From JAWKZG01 sp041396125 (GTDB lineage Bacteria; Pseudomonadota; Gammaproteobacteria; Competibacterales; Competibacteraceae), in assembly GCA_041396125.1 (NCBI GenBank), contig JAWKZG010000001.1, positions 248,001 through 312,000 of the forward strand: DNA of 64,000 nucleotides, given 5' to 3'. Under the pieces are notes generated by a model. It saw only the letters and a list, made by a program, of their open reading frames with translations, made no database searches and had not been told where the DNA came from. The position numbers were made by a program, and so were the translations under genes. This document shows, piece by piece, positions 26,752 through 35,891 of the stretch (position 1 is the stretch's first letter; every line of letters starts with the position of its first letter).

Positions 26752-26819
26752 CTTTGTATCGATGCGACAACAGTTGTAATATCTTCGAATAGCTATTTCT
26801 ATAAAATTACAACAAATTA

Positions 26820-26847
26820 TTGCAAAAATAATAATAAGTATTATAAT
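26820..26847 (+). promoter_or_regulatory. Possible sigma-70 promoter downstream of mepA
   Basis: TTGCAA (26820-26825) and a perfect TATAAT (26842-26847) are separated by 16 bp, within very AT-rich DNA that could act as an UP element. It would start a transcript near 26854. Confidence 0.4.
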
Positions 26848-26853
26848 TGCAAC

Positions 26854-26973
26854 GTATTGATCAATGTTTACTCGTTCACGTTTACATCCGTGGATATTGT
26901 CTTAATTTTCAACGAGAACGAACATCCTCAGCGATGTAGCACCCGATTGCGGGGATCCATCCCCGCTTTTTTT
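26854..26973 (+). ncRNA. Candidate small RNA between mepA and folE2
   Basis: About 120 nt lie between a possible promoter and a clear intrinsic terminator, with no convincing reading frame. CTCGTT near 26870 could pair with AACGAG near 26911. The alternative is that the terminator simply ends the nuo-mepA transcript about 200 nt beyond the mepA stop and no separate RNA exists. Confidence 0.3.
26949..26973 (+). terminator. Rho-independent terminator, plus strand
   Basis: GCGGGGA (26949-26955) and TCCCCGC (26960-26966) form a perfect 7-bp stem with a 4-nt loop, followed by seven Ts. On the minus strand there is no T-tract, so it acts on plus-strand transcripts only. Confidence 0.85.
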
Positions 26974-27048
26974 CGTTCAAACTTTCCGCTTCTTATATTA
27001 TTCCTGCTGCTCCCGATTGAAGCGCTCTTTCGCCAGGCACTGTCCTGT

Positions 27049-27882
27049 CTATTGAGGGGCTTTTACTTCTTTATCGAATTCAATCAAAGCATAAGCTGAA
27101 TGGTTGTGGATTGACTCGAAGTTTTCTGAAGCCACACTATATGCCGAGATACGGTCGTCCTGATTAAGGCGGGCCGCAAGATCACGCACAATATCTTCCA
27201 CAAATTTGGGATTTTCATAGGCCCGCTCAGTAATATACTTTTCATCAGGGCGTTTTAGCAGTCCGTAAAGCTCGCAGGATGCTTCCTGTTCTGCCAGTTC
27301 GATAAGTTCTTCGATCCAAACTGTTTCTCGCAGCCGCGCCTTGATCGTAATATGAGAGCGTTGATTATGGGCACCATAGCGGGAAATTTTCTTTGAGCAT
27401 GGACAGAGGCTGGTGACGGGTACCATGACCTGCACACTCATCGTTGCTACACCATCTTGAAGTTCACCCAGAAAACTAACTTCGTAGTCGAGCAGGCTTT
27501 GTACCTTGGTAATGGGTGCTGCTTTGTTCATGAAAAACGGAAAGCTCACCTCAATATAACCGTTATTGGCTTCCAGGCGCTCAGTCATACGCGTCAGTAA
27601 TGTACGGAACGAATCGACCGAGAGAATCGGTTCCTGTTCATTCAGGATTTCCAGAAAGCGCGACATATGGGTGCCTTTGACATCGTGGGCCAGGTTCACG
27701 TACATACTGAATTGGGCTATGCTGGCTTGTAATTGTCCGGCCTGATTACATACTTTAACGGGATGGCGCAGGTCTTTGATGCCGACTTTATTGATCGCAA
27801 TCTGGCGTGTGTCAGCGCTGGCCTGAACATCAGGAATATGCACAATAGTAGTGGTGTTGTCAGTGGCATTATTGGATTTCAA
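27049..27882 (-). CDS. folE2: GTP cyclohydrolase FolE2 (type IB)
   Basis: Makes 7,8-dihydroneopterin triphosphate from GTP, the first step of folate synthesis, and can use metals other than zinc. The catalytic Cys lies in TSLCPCSKKIS. Other family blocks are FSMYVNLAHDVKGTHMSRF and NHSAYALIEF at the C-terminus. The frame is open from 27924. I prefer a TTG start at 27882 because AGAGGA precedes it at the right distance and the residues upstream are atypical. That gives about 277 residues. Last gene of a minus-strand set after ispA and dxs. No Zur box is evident upstream. Confidence 0.93.
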   Translation of the reverse strand: MKSNNATDNTTTIVHIPDVQASADTRQIAINKVGIKDLRHPVKVCNQAGQLQASIAQFSMYVNLAHDVKGTHMSRFLEILNEQEPILSVDSFRTLLTRMTERLEANNGYIEVSFPFFMNKAAPITKVQSLLDYEVSFLGELQDGVATMSVQVMVPVTSLCPCSKKISRYGAHNQRSHITIKARLRETVWIEELIELAEQEASCELYGLLKRPDEKYITERAYENPKFVEDIVRDLAARLNQDDRISAYSVASENFESIHNHSAYALIEFDKEVKAPQ

Positions 27883-27987
27883 AAATCTGTCCTCTGTAAA
27901 ACAGGTGTGCCGGCACGGAGGCAAAACCGAGGGCGGGCAATATAGAAAATCGGATGTTAAGCGGGTAAACAGTCTTTGACAATTTTC

Positions 27988-29838
27988 TTATTTAAGTTGC
28001 TGCAGACGATTAAGTATCGAGTCGGCATCCAGTCCGGCCAGCGTCAATAATTCCTCCCGGCTGCCTTGCTCGATAAACTGATCCGGCAGGCCGATATTCA
28101 GTATTGACACCCTTTTGCCATGCGCTGCCAGGCATTCATTTACTGCGCTGCCGGCTCCGCCCGCAACAGCATTTTCTTCCAGTGTCACAAGTTGTTCGTG
28201 ACTGTCCGCCAATTCCAGTACCATTATTTCATCCAGCGGTTTCACAAAACGCATATTGACCACACTGGCATTGAGTTGTTCCGCGACCTGTTCAGCCACA
28301 CTTAACATGCTGCCAAATGCCAGCAATGCGATACCTTCGCCTTGGCGCCGCCGTTCCGCCTTGCCTATTGGTAAGGCCTGCATAGCGCTGTGTACTGGTG
28401 TCCCAGGGCCTTTGCCGCGGGGGTATCGCACTGCGCTGGGCTGATTTAGCTGAAACCCGGTATACAGCATCTGTCGGGTTTCGTTTTCGTCCGCGGGGGC
28501 CATGACGACTATATTGGGCAGACAGCGCAAGTAGCTGAAATCGAAACTGCCCGCATGCGTTGGCCCGTCAGGGCCAACCAGGCCAGCCCGGTCAATGGCG
28601 AACAGGACGGGCAGATTCTGTACCACTACATCGTGGATAAGCTGATCATAGGCACGCTGCAAAAAAGTCGAATAAATCGCCACTACCGGTTTCAGTCCTT
28701 CGCAGGCCAGACCCGCTGCCAGGGTAACGCTGTGCTGTTCGGCAATGCCGACATCAAAATACCGATCGGGATAGCGCTGAGCGTATTGCACCAGTCCTGA
28801 ACCCTCCCGCATTGCGGGGGTTATCGCCACCAGGCGTGAATCCTGTTCTGCCATATCACACAGCCAGTCACCAAAAACCTGCGTGTAGGTCTGGCTGTTA
28901 CTGGGCTTACTGGGGGGTAATCCCCGGGCAGGATTAAAGGCGCTGACGCCGTGATAGGCAACCGGCTCGGCTTCAGCCAGTTTATAGCCCTTGCCCTTGC
29001 GGGTAAGAATATGCAGCAGGCGAGGGCCGTGTAATTCATTGAGATTGCGCAGAGTTTGCACCAGCGTGGGCAAATCGTGACCATCTATAGGGCCGAAATA
29101 ATTAAAACCAAACTCCTCGAATAAGGTGCCGGGAACCAGCATACCTTTCACATGTTCTTCGGCGCGACGAGCCAGTTCCCACATCGGTGGTGGCATGTGG
29201 CTCAAGACTTTTTTACCACCTTCCCGCATCGACGATAAAACCCGTCCTGACAGGGCTTTCGTAAGTCGGGTAGACAGTGCGCCCACGTTGGGAGAGATCG
29301 ACATTTCATTGTCGTTCAGGATGACCAGCAGATCCGCTTTAAGATCACCGGCATTATTAAGTGCTTCGAAAGCCATGCCGGCGGTCATGCCGCCGTCGCC
29401 AATCACGGCCACGGCTTTGCGTTGCGAGCCGTGATGGCGCGCTGCCAGTGCCATCCCCAGGGCGGCACTGATCGACGTGCTGGAATGGCCTACGCCAAAC
29501 GTGTCATAGGGGCTTTCATCGCGCTTGGGAAAGGGTGCCAGACCGTGTAAGCGTCGCATGGTATGCATGCGTTCTCGCCGGCCAGTCAAAATTTTATGTG
29601 GATAGGCCTGATGACCGACATCCCAAACCAGACGGTCGTCCGGCGTATTAAACACATAATGCAGTGCAATCGTAAGTTCCACGGTACCCAGGCCGGCTGC
29701 GAAATGCCCGCCGGTCTGAGACACTGACTGGATCAGGAATTCACGCAGCTCATCCGCCAGCACCGGTAATTTCGATTCCGGTAGCGTACGCAGATCGCTG
29801 GGATTGTCGATCATCTCAAGCAGAGGGTACAAAGTCAT
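27988..29838 (-). CDS. dxs: 1-deoxy-D-xylulose-5-phosphate synthase
   Basis: Thiamine-diphosphate enzyme that condenses pyruvate and glyceraldehyde-3-phosphate at the entry to the MEP isoprenoid pathway. In 616 residues the ThDP-binding motif is GDGGMTAGMAFEALNNAG and continues to ILNDNEMSI. The N-terminal GGHFAAGLGTVELTIALH and the transketolase domain DVGIAEQHSVTLAAGLA are present. It follows ispA by about 90 bp on the minus strand, so precursor synthesis and prenyl-chain elongation are encoded together. Confidence 0.97.
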   Translation of the reverse strand: MTLYPLLEMIDNPSDLRTLPESKLPVLADELREFLIQSVSQTGGHFAAGLGTVELTIALHYVFNTPDDRLVWDVGHQAYPHKILTGRRERMHTMRRLHGLAPFPKRDESPYDTFGVGHSSTSISAALGMALAARHHGSQRKAVAVIGDGGMTAGMAFEALNNAGDLKADLLVILNDNEMSISPNVGALSTRLTKALSGRVLSSMREGGKKVLSHMPPPMWELARRAEEHVKGMLVPGTLFEEFGFNYFGPIDGHDLPTLVQTLRNLNELHGPRLLHILTRKGKGYKLAEAEPVAYHGVSAFNPARGLPPSKPSNSQTYTQVFGDWLCDMAEQDSRLVAITPAMREGSGLVQYAQRYPDRYFDVGIAEQHSVTLAAGLACEGLKPVVAIYSTFLQRAYDQLIHDVVVQNLPVLFAIDRAGLVGPDGPTHAGSFDFSYLRCLPNIVVMAPADENETRQMLYTGFQLNQPSAVRYPRGKGPGTPVHSAMQALPIGKAERRRQGEGIALLAFGSMLSVAEQVAEQLNASVVNMRFVKPLDEIMVLELADSHEQLVTLEENAVAGGAGSAVNECLAAHGKRVSILNIGLPDQFIEQGSREELLTLAGLDADSILNRLQQLK

Positions 29839-29930
29839 AAGCTCGGGCAGCGTCCTTGAGGCGGGTTCAGTAAATAATCCAACATTATGAGAAGGCTGTG
29901 CTTGCTGGGCAAGCGTGGGATATACGACTT

Positions 29931-30818
29931 TTAATGATCACGATTAACCACATAGGCTACTAGCCAGGCTAGAAAATCAGCCTGGATACCGGTTGCGGTC
30001 AGATGCTTGAGCGCGCTGTCGCGTTGTTTGAGTGCATGCTTACGGGCACTGTCCAGACCCAGGATGGATGGATAAGTCGGTTTGTGCAGAGCCTGATCTG
30101 CGCCCTGGCGTTTGCCCAGGGTTGCTGTATCGCTGGTAACGTCAAGAATATCGTCCTGAATCTGGAAGGCAAGACCAAGACAATCCGCGTAGCGATCCAG
30201 CGCTGTGAGTATTGGATCACTGATTTGCGGCTGGCACAGTGCCCCCATTCTGAGGCTGGCACGGATCAGTGCGCCGGTCTTCAAGCGATGCATAGTTTCG
30301 AGCTGTTCGAGGCTCAACTGAGTGCCTACAGCGGCCAGATCCAGCGCCTGGCCGCCTGCCATGCCGAGTGAACCGATAGCTTGCGCCAAGGCCTCGATCA
30401 AGCGTAGTCGGGTAGCGGCGTCGATGGTCAGGGTCTGGTCGTGGACCAGAATTTCAAAGGCCAGGGCTTGCAGCGCGTCACCCGCCAGTATGGCGGTGGC
30501 CTCGTCGAATTCAATGTGACAGGTGGGCAGGCCACGGCGCAGATCATCGTTGTCCATCGCTGGCAAATCATCATGAATAAGAGAATAGGCATGAATCATT
30601 TCCACTGCGGCAGCTACGGCATCTAACTGAGCCAGTGGCACGCCCAAAGTAGCACCGCTGGCATAAACCAGGATTGAGCGCAGGCGTTTGCCGCCATTAA
30701 GCACTGAATAGCGCATCGCCGCATGTAAGCGTTGTGGCATTGTTTTGCTGTCAGGCAAGCGTTCTCGCAAGGCCAGTTCAGTGCGTTGGCGATAGTGTTG
30801 AATAAGGTGCTCAGACAT
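29931..30818 (-). CDS. ispA: Farnesyl diphosphate synthase (polyprenyl synthetase)
   Basis: Elongates dimethylallyl and geranyl diphosphate with isopentenyl diphosphate to C15. The two Asp-rich metal-binding motifs are LIHDDLPAMDNDDLRRG and FQIQDDILDV, with the conserved GGKRLR near residue 38. Its 295 residues match bacterial IspA. Usually xseB lies just upstream in gammaproteobacteria, but here a DUF2157 membrane protein gene occupies that place and xseB is not in the window. Confidence 0.95.
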   Translation of the reverse strand: MSEHLIQHYRQRTELALRERLPDSKTMPQRLHAAMRYSVLNGGKRLRSILVYASGATLGVPLAQLDAVAAAVEMIHAYSLIHDDLPAMDNDDLRRGLPTCHIEFDEATAILAGDALQALAFEILVHDQTLTIDAATRLRLIEALAQAIGSLGMAGGQALDLAAVGTQLSLEQLETMHRLKTGALIRASLRMGALCQPQISDPILTALDRYADCLGLAFQIQDDILDVTSDTATLGKRQGADQALHKPTYPSILGLDSARKHALKQRDSALKHLTATGIQADFLAWLVAYVVNRDH

Positions 30819-30863
30819 AAAATGTGTTCAATAAAAAGTTAATTATGGGGGGTGATACACCAA

Positions 30864-31898
30864 TCAATCGCCTGCTGCAATGACTTGTTGTAAGCGCTGC
30901 GGCAGAATCTGTCGTAGCGTTTGTCCAAGCTGTTCCTGATATTTTTGCCAGAGAATACCAAGCCCGATAATCCCCAGACCGATGAACGATAACACCACCG
31001 GGAACAGCAGGCTGTCCTGGAAGACCTCGTTTGCCAGATAACCCAGGTAGAGTGCAATACCGCAACCGCCAAATACTGCGAAGACGCGCCGACGCAGCGC
31101 TGTGCCGAGCAACAGTAACATGATATTTAGCAGGCAATAACCGAATTTAGCCAGCTCGCTGTCACTTTCACGCAATGATAAGCCACACCAGAATGCCAGC
31201 ATGCCGAACAGATACAGCCAGAAGGCAAAATCCGGGCGCCGGCCACAGCGCAGATCGACACCGAAAGCTAAAATCAACATGAGCAGGCCAAACCACAAAG
31301 AGAAATCGCGGCGTAGTTCCCATGTGAGTTCAAAGCTGAACAAAAAGGGTACTAAATCCATGCTCATATACCATAGTGTAACCGCTACCGGCATAATCAG
31401 AAATGGCAAGCGGTAACGCCACAGCAATACCGCACCCACTGCCAGCGTGGCAAGTTCCATCAGTATCCAGCGCCAAGAAATGAAGTCGTGGTAGTCCTTG
31501 TAAATAGCTGCATCAGGCCAAAATCCCAGGCTTTTCTGCAACGCATAGACTGCCAGCGGTGTGAGGGCTACCGCTAATGCCGCCGTCAGGCCGGCCGGAA
31601 CCGGTAATCGTCGTTGCAGTAGATACTCGGTCAATGCTAATGCCAGCACGATATAAAATATGGCTATAAGCAGCAGACCCCAGCCACCCAGCAGCTCCCA
31701 GGCCCAGGTGACGAAAATACTCAGCGCGCTGATCGCAATCAACCCACCCAGGTAATACAGTAAGTGCGATAACTGGAAGCGGGCCTGGCGTACCCCTTGC
31801 ACATTGAAATACTGCCACAAGGGTTCGGCCTGGGACGCGTCGATCAGGCCTTGTTTAACAGCGTTGTCGAGATCGGCACGGTTGATTTGCATAGTCAT
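30864..31898 (-). CDS. DUF2157-type integral membrane protein
   Basis: A 344-residue protein with a soluble N-terminus of about 45 residues (INRADLDNAVKQGLIDASQA, the DUF2157-like helical opening) and roughly ten membrane helices thereafter. The C-terminus is cytoplasmic and Gln-rich. No enzymatic motif is seen. It lies 45 bp upstream of ispA on the same strand and may share its transcript. Function unknown. Confidence 0.7.
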   Translation of the reverse strand: MTMQINRADLDNAVKQGLIDASQAEPLWQYFNVQGVRQARFQLSHLLYYLGGLIAISALSIFVTWAWELLGGWGLLLIAIFYIVLALALTEYLLQRRLPVPAGLTAALAVALTPLAVYALQKSLGFWPDAAIYKDYHDFISWRWILMELATLAVGAVLLWRYRLPFLIMPVAVTLWYMSMDLVPFLFSFELTWELRRDFSLWFGLLMLILAFGVDLRCGRRPDFAFWLYLFGMLAFWCGLSLRESDSELAKFGYCLLNIMLLLLGTALRRRVFAVFGGCGIALYLGYLANEVFQDSLLFPVVLSFIGLGIIGLGILWQKYQEQLGQTLRQILPQRLQQVIAAGD

Positions 31899-32011
31899 TT
31901 TCCGGCAAGAAAAATAACTACTCTACCTTATCTGTTGACTGTCTGGCAGAACCAAATCTTATCGCTTACACTGGCCACACATTTATTAATAACAACCCAT
32001 GGAGGCCTGCT

Positions 32012-33739
32012 ATGTATGCATTGATACGAAATGGTTTGCTTGGTTTAGGGCTGGCGATGCTTGGTGCATCACCGCTGCTTGCCCAAACTGAAGCCATTTT
32101 CAGTGATGTTGATCTGATTCATCCGGTTTACGCCCAGCATGGCATGGTGGCCACGCAGGAGGAATACGCTACCCGGATTGGCCTGGACGTGCTGCAAAAA
32201 GGTGGTAATGCTATTGACGCTGGTGTCGCAATTGGTTTCGCACTGGCGGTAACCTTACCGCGAGCAGGCAACCTGGGCGGTGGCGGTTTCATGATCATTC
32301 ACAGTGCGGAAACGGGTCAAACGGTTGCTTTGGATTTCCGCGAAATGGCTCCTGCCAGAGCTCATCGTGATATGTATCTGGATGAAGCCGGTAACGCTGT
32401 GGCGAAACGGTCACGCTTTACCTACCAAGCCGTGGGGGTGCCGGGTACCGTAGCCGGACTGGCGCTGGCAGCAGAACAATATGGCACACTGCCTTTGGCC
32501 GAACTGATCGCGCCGGCTATTCAGCTGGCTGAAGAGGGTTTGCCGGTTAGCGTGGACCTGTCTGAATCGCTGCAAGGCCTCAAAGCACGTTTCGAGCCAT
32601 GGCCGGAAAGCATGAAAATCTTTTTTAAAGATAACGGTGAGTCCTATCAACCGGGTGAGACACTGGTTCAGGCTGATCTGGCAAACTCACTCAAGCTGAT
32701 CGCGGAGCAGGGCCCGAAAGCGTTCTATGAAGGTGAGATTGCCAAAAAAATTGCGGCAGATATGGAAGCCAACGATGGCTTGATCACATTAGAGGACATG
32801 AAAAACTATCGTCCTGTGGTGCGCGAGCCGGTGCGCGGTACCTATCGTGGCTATGAAATTCTCTCTATGCCACCGCCCAGTTCCGGCGGAGTGCATGTTG
32901 TGCAGATTCTGAACATGCTGGAACACTACCCTATCAAAGAGTTGGGGCATAACAGCGCGAGCACAATTCATCGCGTTGCCGAGGCCATGAAGCTTGCCTA
33001 TGCTGATCGCAGTGAGCACCTGGGAGACCCTGATTTCTCCAGGATCCCGGTCAAGGGGCTGACCTCAAAAGATTATGCCGCCGAACTGGTTAAACAAATT
33101 GATGTCAGCCGTGCCCGGCCTGCCAGCGAGATAAAGCCTAATAATCCTGTCCCCTACGAAAGTGATCAAACCACACATTACTCGGTGATGGATAAAGACG
33201 GGAACGTGGTTTCAACAACCTATACTATTAATTTCAGTTATGGCTCGGGGATTGTTGCCAAAGGCACGGGTATATTGCTGAATAATGAAATGGACGATTT
33301 TTCCGCCAAGCCGGGTGTGCCGAATGCGTATGGCTTGATCGGTGGCGAAGCCAATGCGGTTGAGGGTGCTAAACGCCCATTAAGCTCAATGACACCAACT
33401 ATCATCATGAAAGATGGTGAAGTGTTTTTGGTGACCGGAAGTCCGGGCGGTAGTCGTATTATCACTACAGTGCTGCAGATTATTATGAACGTGATTGATC
33501 ACGGTATGAATATCGCCGAAGCAACCGTTGCACCCCGTATTCATCATCAGTGGGTGCCGGATGAAATCCGGATCGAGGAAGGTATCAGTCCCGATACGAT
33601 TGCGTTATTACAGGCTCTGGGCCATAAAGTTGAAGTTAAAAGTGCGATGGGTAGCACCCAGAGCATTATGCGTTTACCAGAAGGCCTGTATGGATTTTCC
33701 GATACCCGGCGGCGCAATTCGCTGACGGCGGGTTATTAA
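32012..33739 (+). CDS. ggt: Gamma-glutamyltransferase
   Basis: Periplasmic enzyme that hydrolyses or transfers the gamma-glutamyl group of glutathione. The 575-residue precursor has a signal peptide (about residues 1-24). The self-processing and catalytic Thr is residue 387 in DQTTHYSVMDKDGNVVSTT, which becomes the N-terminus of the small subunit. Family loops GGNAIDAGVA, PRAGNLGGGGFM and RPLSSMTPTI are present. GGAGG precedes the ATG. It ends convergently with a small minus-strand gene, overlapping by 4 bp. Confidence 0.96.
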   Translation: MYALIRNGLLGLGLAMLGASPLLAQTEAIFSDVDLIHPVYAQHGMVATQEEYATRIGLDVLQKGGNAIDAGVAIGFALAVTLPRAGNLGGGGFMIIHSAETGQTVALDFREMAPARAHRDMYLDEAGNAVAKRSRFTYQAVGVPGTVAGLALAAEQYGTLPLAELIAPAIQLAEEGLPVSVDLSESLQGLKARFEPWPESMKIFFKDNGESYQPGETLVQADLANSLKLIAEQGPKAFYEGEIAKKIAADMEANDGLITLEDMKNYRPVVREPVRGTYRGYEILSMPPPSSGGVHVVQILNMLEHYPIKELGHNSASTIHRVAEAMKLAYADRSEHLGDPDFSRIPVKGLTSKDYAAELVKQIDVSRARPASEIKPNNPVPYESDQTTHYSVMDKDGNVVSTTYTINFSYGSGIVAKGTGILLNNEMDDFSAKPGVPNAYGLIGGEANAVEGAKRPLSSMTPTIIMKDGEVFLVTGSPGGSRIITTVLQIIMNVIDHGMNIAEATVAPRIHHQWVPDEIRIEEGISPDTIALLQALGHKVEVKSAMGSTQSIMRLPEGLYGFSDTRRRNSLTAGY

Positions 33740-33972
33740 CGACGAGATTTGTCAGCGGGTGCTGGAGTTGTGTCTTTTGACAGTTGGCTCCAGCGCCGGT
33801 TTGACCAGCGGGCGAGAGAGTAAATAGGTGCGCCAATAATAATGATTGCGATGATTATAAACACAATCAGTGACACCCAGGTGGGTAGCAGCGGCCATAA
33901 CACCTGGACAAAGTAAATCAGGCCAGCGATTAAAAACAAGGCACCGATCAGCGCCAGAATAAATTCACGCAT
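33736..33972 (-). CDS. Small membrane protein, unknown function
   Basis: A 78-residue protein with two hydrophobic segments (about residues 5-28 and 32-52) and a basic, Pro-containing C-terminal tail. The composition and the Met-Arg-Glu-Phe start suggest a real inner-membrane protein. It follows the DUF6279-type lipoprotein gene by 5 bp on the same strand and overlaps the end of ggt by 4 bp. No family recognised. Confidence 0.6.
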   Translation of the reverse strand: MREFILALIGALFLIAGLIYFVQVLWPLLPTWVSLIVFIIIAIIIIGAPIYSLARWSNRRWSQLSKDTTPAPADKSRR

Positions 33973-33977
33973 ACTTT

Positions 33978-34895
33978 TTATTGCGCAGCCAGTTCAATGA
34001 AATCACCACTCAGGGTTTGCAGGCGGTTATCCAGATATTGTTGCTGTCCGGAATTTATCTGGCTATAGATATCATGCAACAGTTGCTTAAATGATTGCAG
34101 ATTATGCTGACGCTTGAGGCGTAAAGCGGCAGTTTGCCAGGATTCTGGATCAAGTGCTAAATCACGCAGTCGATGCTGGAAATCAGCCTCTTGGCGCTGC
34201 TGGAGCAAAGCACGAAGTGCCTTTTGCCAGTGCTCGCGGAAAGCCAGTGTTTCGGCACTGCTAAGTTCCAGCGCGGCCGCCCAGCTTTGTACTCTCTGAC
34301 GCTGGTGTGGAGTCACTTCGCCCAGCCAGCGCTCGATCTGCTTGAGCATCTGTTCCACACGATAAGCACGTTGCGCACGCACTGAAATAGCCACCCGTTC
34401 CTCATAATACTCACGATTTCGCTGCTCCAATGCCGTCATTAACTGCTCGATCTGAGCGGTGTTTAATGTGCTTAGCAGCCTGGCTGCAGCCGGGCTAAGC
34501 TGGTGCACCAGTTGACTGTACATGGTGCGAAGATCAGCCTCGTAGCTGTCCAAATCCTGCACTGTCAAGCGGGTATCGGTATTCAGTGAAGTCCGCAGGT
34601 TTTGTAGCCAACTGGCATAAACCGGTAGCTGACTGCTGCGGTGCCAGTGCAGCTGTTGCTCGAGTATTTGGGAAAGTAGCTCTTCCTGGCTGTCCGTCCA
34701 GTTCACAAAATGGCCTAATTGATAGGAGATCAGCCAGTCCAGGCGGTTGTAGGCAAACTGCAGGCTGCTGCAACCGGACAGTAATAGAATCGCTGCCAAC
34801 AACACACGATATTTGCGGACACTGCTCAGCGTTCGCTTGACAGTGCTATTGCCACTGCATGTTCTGCTTTTGCACGTTTTTGCCAATATCGCCAC
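33978..34895 (-). CDS. DUF6279-like lipoprotein
   Basis: A predicted lipoprotein of up to 305 residues. A hydrophobic segment ends in the lipobox LLSGCSS (Cys about 42), then comes a long helical Gln/Leu/Arg-rich domain. LQFAYNRLDWLISYQL right after the Cys matches this family of envelope lipoproteins of unknown role. The annotated start at 34895 gives an over-long N-terminus and overlaps msrQ by about 70 bp, so the true start may be a later, non-ATG codon. Likely co-transcribed with msrQ and the 78-residue membrane protein. Confidence 0.7.
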   Translation of the reverse strand: MAILAKTCKSRTCSGNSTVKRTLSSVRKYRVLLAAILLLSGCSSLQFAYNRLDWLISYQLGHFVNWTDSQEELLSQILEQQLHWHRSSQLPVYASWLQNLRTSLNTDTRLTVQDLDSYEADLRTMYSQLVHQLSPAAARLLSTLNTAQIEQLMTALEQRNREYYEERVAISVRAQRAYRVEQMLKQIERWLGEVTPHQRQRVQSWAAALELSSAETLAFREHWQKALRALLQQRQEADFQHRLRDLALDPESWQTAALRLKRQHNLQSFKQLLHDIYSQINSGQQQYLDNRLQTLSGDFIELAAQ

Positions 34896-35464
34896 ACCCG
34901 ATAGCCCAGTAACACTAATAGGACTGACAGATAAATCATAGGTTCTAGTAAATCAGCTTTGACCAGCCATAAAAAATGCACCACTGCCAGTCCCGCTGCC
35001 GGATAAATCAGGCGGTGCAGGCGCTGCCAGTTGCGTTTTAAGCGTTGCATCATCCGTTTGGTGGAGGTTATTGCCAGCGGAATAAGCAGAATAAAAGCGG
35101 TAAAGCCAAGGGTGATATACGGCCGCTCGATAATATCTTCAAAAATAGCTGGCCAGTTGAAGAAATGATCGAATACCAGAAAGGTCAGGATGTGCAGGCA
35201 AGCGTAGAAAAATGCGAACAGGCCCAGCATTCGCCGTCCGCGCTGCAAAGCGTTCCAGCCAGTCAGCTGCCGTAGCGGCGTTATCGCCAGAGTGAGCAGT
35301 AAAAGGCGTAAGCTCCATTGCCCTGTGGAATGGGTAATCGTTTCGACCGGGTTGGCACCTAAGGTGCCTGAAAAGCCACGCGCGACTAATAATCCGAAAG
35401 GAACCAGGGCAAACAGGAAAAGTAATATTTTGGCGTATTTTATAATGTTTTGCTGGCTAGCCAT
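34826..35464 (-). CDS. msrQ: Heme-binding membrane subunit MsrQ
   Basis: The cytochrome b-type membrane partner of MsrP, which reduces methionine sulfoxide in periplasmic proteins. The 212-residue protein has about six helices and the family features FSGTLGANPVETITHSTGQW, ALQRGRRMLGLFAFFYACLH with a heme-ligand His, RLHRLIYPAAGLAVVHFLW with further His residues, and PLRQLTG. It usually follows msrP directly, but no msrP precedes it here; upstream is the small-RNA region instead. The partner must be elsewhere or another electron acceptor is used. Confidence 0.9.
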   Translation of the reverse strand: MASQQNIIKYAKILLFLFALVPFGLLVARGFSGTLGANPVETITHSTGQWSLRLLLLTLAITPLRQLTGWNALQRGRRMLGLFAFFYACLHILTFLVFDHFFNWPAIFEDIIERPYITLGFTAFILLIPLAITSTKRMMQRLKRNWQRLHRLIYPAAGLAVVHFLWLVKADLLEPMIYLSVLLVLLGYRVWRYWQKRAKAEHAVAIALSSER

Positions 35465-35578
35465 GATCGTGATATCGGATAGTCGTGGATCCAGTTTATT
35501 ACGATATTGGCGATCTGGCAGATGTAACTTGCTTACTAAAGGTTAATATCGTAACCTTGCTTAGCATTTTACAGATAT

Positions 35579-35660
35579 AAAAAAAGCCGAGGCAGGGTGC
35601 CTCGGCCAATAACCACCAAAGGAGGAGTTTGGAGGGAACATTCAAATCACTTGAATGCTG
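35579..35660 (-). ncRNA. Small RNA 1 with anti-Shine-Dalgarno loop
   Basis: On the minus strand a transcript of about 82 nt would start near 35660. It folds into three parts. A 5' hairpin has CATTCAA pairing with TTGAATG (7 bp). A central hairpin (35613-35635) has CCUCCAAA pairing with UUUGGUGG apart from one mismatch, leaving the 7-nt loop CUCCUCC. The terminator is GCCGAGGCA/TGCCTCGGC (35586-35606) plus seven Us. The loop is complementary to the Shine-Dalgarno sequence GGAGG. A second, diverged copy lies about 227 bp upstream, and the base changes in the 5' stem preserve pairing. No reading frame is present. This resembles C-rich-loop regulatory RNAs; targets are unknown. Confidence 0.75.
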
Positions 35661-35666
35661 CAGTGC

Positions 35667-35695
35667 AGTATAGGGTGAATGTTGCGGTGCGTCAA
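35667..35695 (-). promoter_or_regulatory. Sigma-70 promoter of small RNA 1
   Basis: On the minus strand TTGACG (35695-35690) and TATACT (35672-35667) are separated by exactly 17 bp. The same arrangement occurs at the sibling gene. Transcription should begin near 35660. Confidence 0.75.
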
Positions 35696-35805
35696 TAGAG
35701 AATTTAAAAATTAGCATTGCTATGTCTTAGATAATGATAGATAGCAGCGCCGTATCCCCTCCTACTAGGCTTAGATAGCTGGTGAATTTTTTTACTGGAA
35801 AGATT

Positions 35806-35885
35806 AAAAAAAAGCCGAGGCAGGGCGCCTCGGCCAATAACCACCAAAGGAGGAGTTTGGAGGAGAGACATCCAGTTGGATGTTG
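35806..35885 (-). ncRNA. Small RNA 2, sibling with anti-Shine-Dalgarno loop
   Basis: A second transcript of about 80 nt with the same plan as small RNA 1. The 5' hairpin is ACATCC/GGATGT over a 4-nt loop, a CUCU linker follows, and the central hairpin at 35841-35863 has an identical CUCCUCC loop. The terminator stem is GCCGAGGC/GCCTCGGC (35814-35834) plus eight Us. The central hairpin and terminator are nearly identical to copy 1, whereas the 5' hairpin has changed with compensation. This pattern indicates a conserved RNA structure rather than a random repeat. Confidence 0.75.
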
Positions 35886-35891
35886 CAATGC

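Noticed and set aside
35579..35865. Repeat pair read as an insertion-sequence remnant or REP element
   Set aside because: The repeated unit spans promoter to terminator with conserved structure and unrelated flanks, which fits duplicated RNA genes better than mobile DNA.
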